A DNA stretch of 7,036 nt from Legionellaceae bacterium (GTDB taxonomy: Bacteria; Pseudomonadota; Gammaproteobacteria; Legionellales; Legionellaceae), in contig DAIDLK010000044.1 of assembly GCA_027449525.1 (NCBI GenBank), positions 1 to 7,036 of the forward strand. Reading direction: 5' to 3'. Shown in pieces: positions 6,471-7,036 of the stretch. Below the pieces are notes generated by a model. The model saw only the letters and a program-made list of their open reading frames with translations. It was not told where the DNA came from and did not search any database. Numbering within the stretch: position 1 is the stretch's first letter; each line of letters begins with the position of its first letter. The position numbers and the translations under genes are program-made.

Positions 6471-7036
6471 ATTTAGACACGACGGTACAACGAGTATTAG
6501 CCATTACCTGCGATAACTTACTGCATTGCACCGCCCTGGAGATGCAACTAGCCTCTGATTTGCTGCTGCAAGGCCAGTACGGCCAGCTAACGCTCACCGC
6601 AGGCGTGCCAGTGGGTGCGTTGGAACAACATCTAAAACCGGTATTGCAACTCGCGCTACAGCGCGCTCTACCGCACTATCAATTTGATATCCAGTTAACC
6701 TCGCGCATCAAACCACACCAAACGCAATTAATTGGTAAAAATTTACGTGGCGTAAAAAATACCATTGCTATTGGCTCAGGAAAAGGCGGCGTTGGAAAAT
6801 CCACGGTAACCACCAATCTTGCCGTCACACTAGCCAAAATGGGTGCCAAAGTTGGTATTCTCGATGCCGATATCTACGGTCCAAGCATTCCTACCTTGCT
6901 CGGAGAGCATGCGCCGGTGTCCTGCCGGGAAGTCCCGTCCCACGACGCCGACCACGGAGACTTGGGCGAAGAGCCGCGCGGCGAGGGAGAAGTAGACCGC
7001 CGATCCGCCCAGGGCGTCCTTGCTTTCGCCTTCGGG
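6467..7036 (+). CDS. mrp: Mrp/ApbC (NBP35-type) Fe-S cluster carrier ATPase, N-terminal part; tail after about codon 148 not Mrp-like
   Basis: This is a cytoplasmic P-loop ATPase of the Mrp/NBP35 family, which binds and hands on 4Fe-4S clusters. Residues 1 to about 85 occupy the place of the MIP18 (DUF59) domain but are divergent; the usual DPE motif is not seen. The deviant Walker A GSGKGGVGKS (103-112) and the DADIYGPSIPTLLG block (133-146) are diagnostic. The start is certain: a good ribosome binding site and an ATGA overlap with addA. The frame stays open to the window edge (190 codons), but from about residue 149 (6911 onward) the reading (SCREVPSHDADHGDLGEE and so on) no longer resembles Mrp, where a variable loop and then a conserved MSIGF-like region are expected. 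GC rises to about 71 % there. Family members are usually about 350-370 residues, so about 200 are missing. The true gene probably ends in this window at a join near 6900-6916. Confidence 0.88.
   Translation, partial: MNLDTTVQRVLAITCDNLLHCTALEMQLASDLLLQGQYGQLTLTAGVPVGALEQHLKPVLQLALQRALPHYQFDIQLTSRIKPHQTQLIGKNLRGVKNTIAIGSGKGGVGKSTVTTNLAVTLAKMGAKVGILDADIYGPSIPTLLGEHAPVSCREVPSHDADHGDLGEEPRGEGEVDRRSAQGVLAFAFG
6895..6920. other. Junction between two unlike sequences (mrp / PfkB kinase)
   Basis: To the left the + strand encodes Mrp up to PTLLGEH; to the right the - strand encodes a PfkB kinase. The bases from about 6899 to 6916 can be read sensibly in both: LGEHAP on + (following the GPSIPTLLG block) and HRRMLSE on - (following the VGRDFP block). 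A short stretch of shared sequence could thus have joined two unrelated genomes in assembly. The exact break cannot be placed more finely by eye. Confidence 0.65.
6899..7036 (-). CDS. Fragment of a PfkB-family sugar kinase, probably from another genome
   Basis: Read on the minus strand from the right edge, 46 codons give a PfkB-like N-terminal segment: the stretch DALGGSAVYFSLAARLF, then AQVSVVGVVGRDFP, then AGHRRMLSE. This matches the conserved glycine-rich substrate-binding region of PfkB/ribokinase-type sugar kinases (GGSA-x-Y-x-SLAA, then VGVVG-x-DFP). Both ends are missing: the first 15-25 residues lie off the right edge, and the rest is replaced by mrp on the left. GC is about 71 % over 6921-7036, against about 50 % in 6801-6900, and codons end mostly in G or C. 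Neither the composition nor the strand fits the operon to the left. It is either a chimeric assembly end or a real rearrangement that broke both genes. The family call rests on motif recognition over a short fragment; the exact substrate cannot be told. Confidence 0.7.

Noticed and set aside
6911..7036. Possible novel C-terminal extension of Mrp
   Set aside because: The + frame is open but the sequence is high-GC and the other strand reads as a PfkB kinase; an open frame over about 40 codons is expected by chance at about 71 % GC.
1..7036. A new defence or mobile system built around the RecB/AddA-like helicase
   Set aside because: The helicase-nuclease fits housekeeping AddA and sits in an operon of core genes. 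I saw no partner defence gene, transposase, integrase, direct repeats or CRISPR array.

Overview
The window holds one compact, co-directional (+) gene block, lysAC – addA – mrp, behind a divergent, AT-richer gene of unknown function on the left. It ends on the right in about 120-135 bases that look foreign to the rest. The core proteins point to a gammaproteobacterium of moderate GC (roughly 45-50 % by eye). The fused aspartokinase/diaminopimelate decarboxylase is known in Xanthomonadaceae and, as I recall, in Legionella/Coxiella-type bacteria. The RecB-type helicase-nuclease is of the AddA-like kind seen in gammaproteobacteria that lack RecBCD. A Legionellales-like source is my best guess, but it is an inference from gene content only.

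Layout. Positions 1-545 (minus strand) are the N-terminal 181 codons of a charged, helix-prone protein that runs off the left edge. Positions 546-649 are a short divergent intergenic region with a weak promoter candidate, a 6-bp inverted repeat and a 7-codon mini-ORF. Positions 650-3226 encode LysAC, which carries the first and last enzymes of lysine synthesis on one chain. Positions 3216-6470 encode an AddA-like helicase-nuclease whose start lies inside the end of lysAC (11-bp overlap). Positions 6467 onward encode the N-terminal part of an Mrp/ApbC (NBP35-type) Fe-S carrier ATPase, overlapping addA by ATGA and with a good ribosome binding site. The overlaps suggest one transcript and translational coupling. 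The three products (lysine/peptidoglycan precursor supply, double-strand break repair, Fe-S cluster delivery) share no evident pathway.

Right edge. After about 6900-6916 the base composition jumps to about 71 % GC (hand count for 6921-7036). The Mrp frame stays open but stops looking like Mrp, and the opposite strand reads as the N-terminal region of a PfkB-family sugar kinase. The simplest reading is a chimeric contig end joined through a short sequence that fits both genes; a real rearrangement is the alternative. This is the most notable observation. I found no CRISPR array, RNA gene, insertion sequence or convincing undescribed system.
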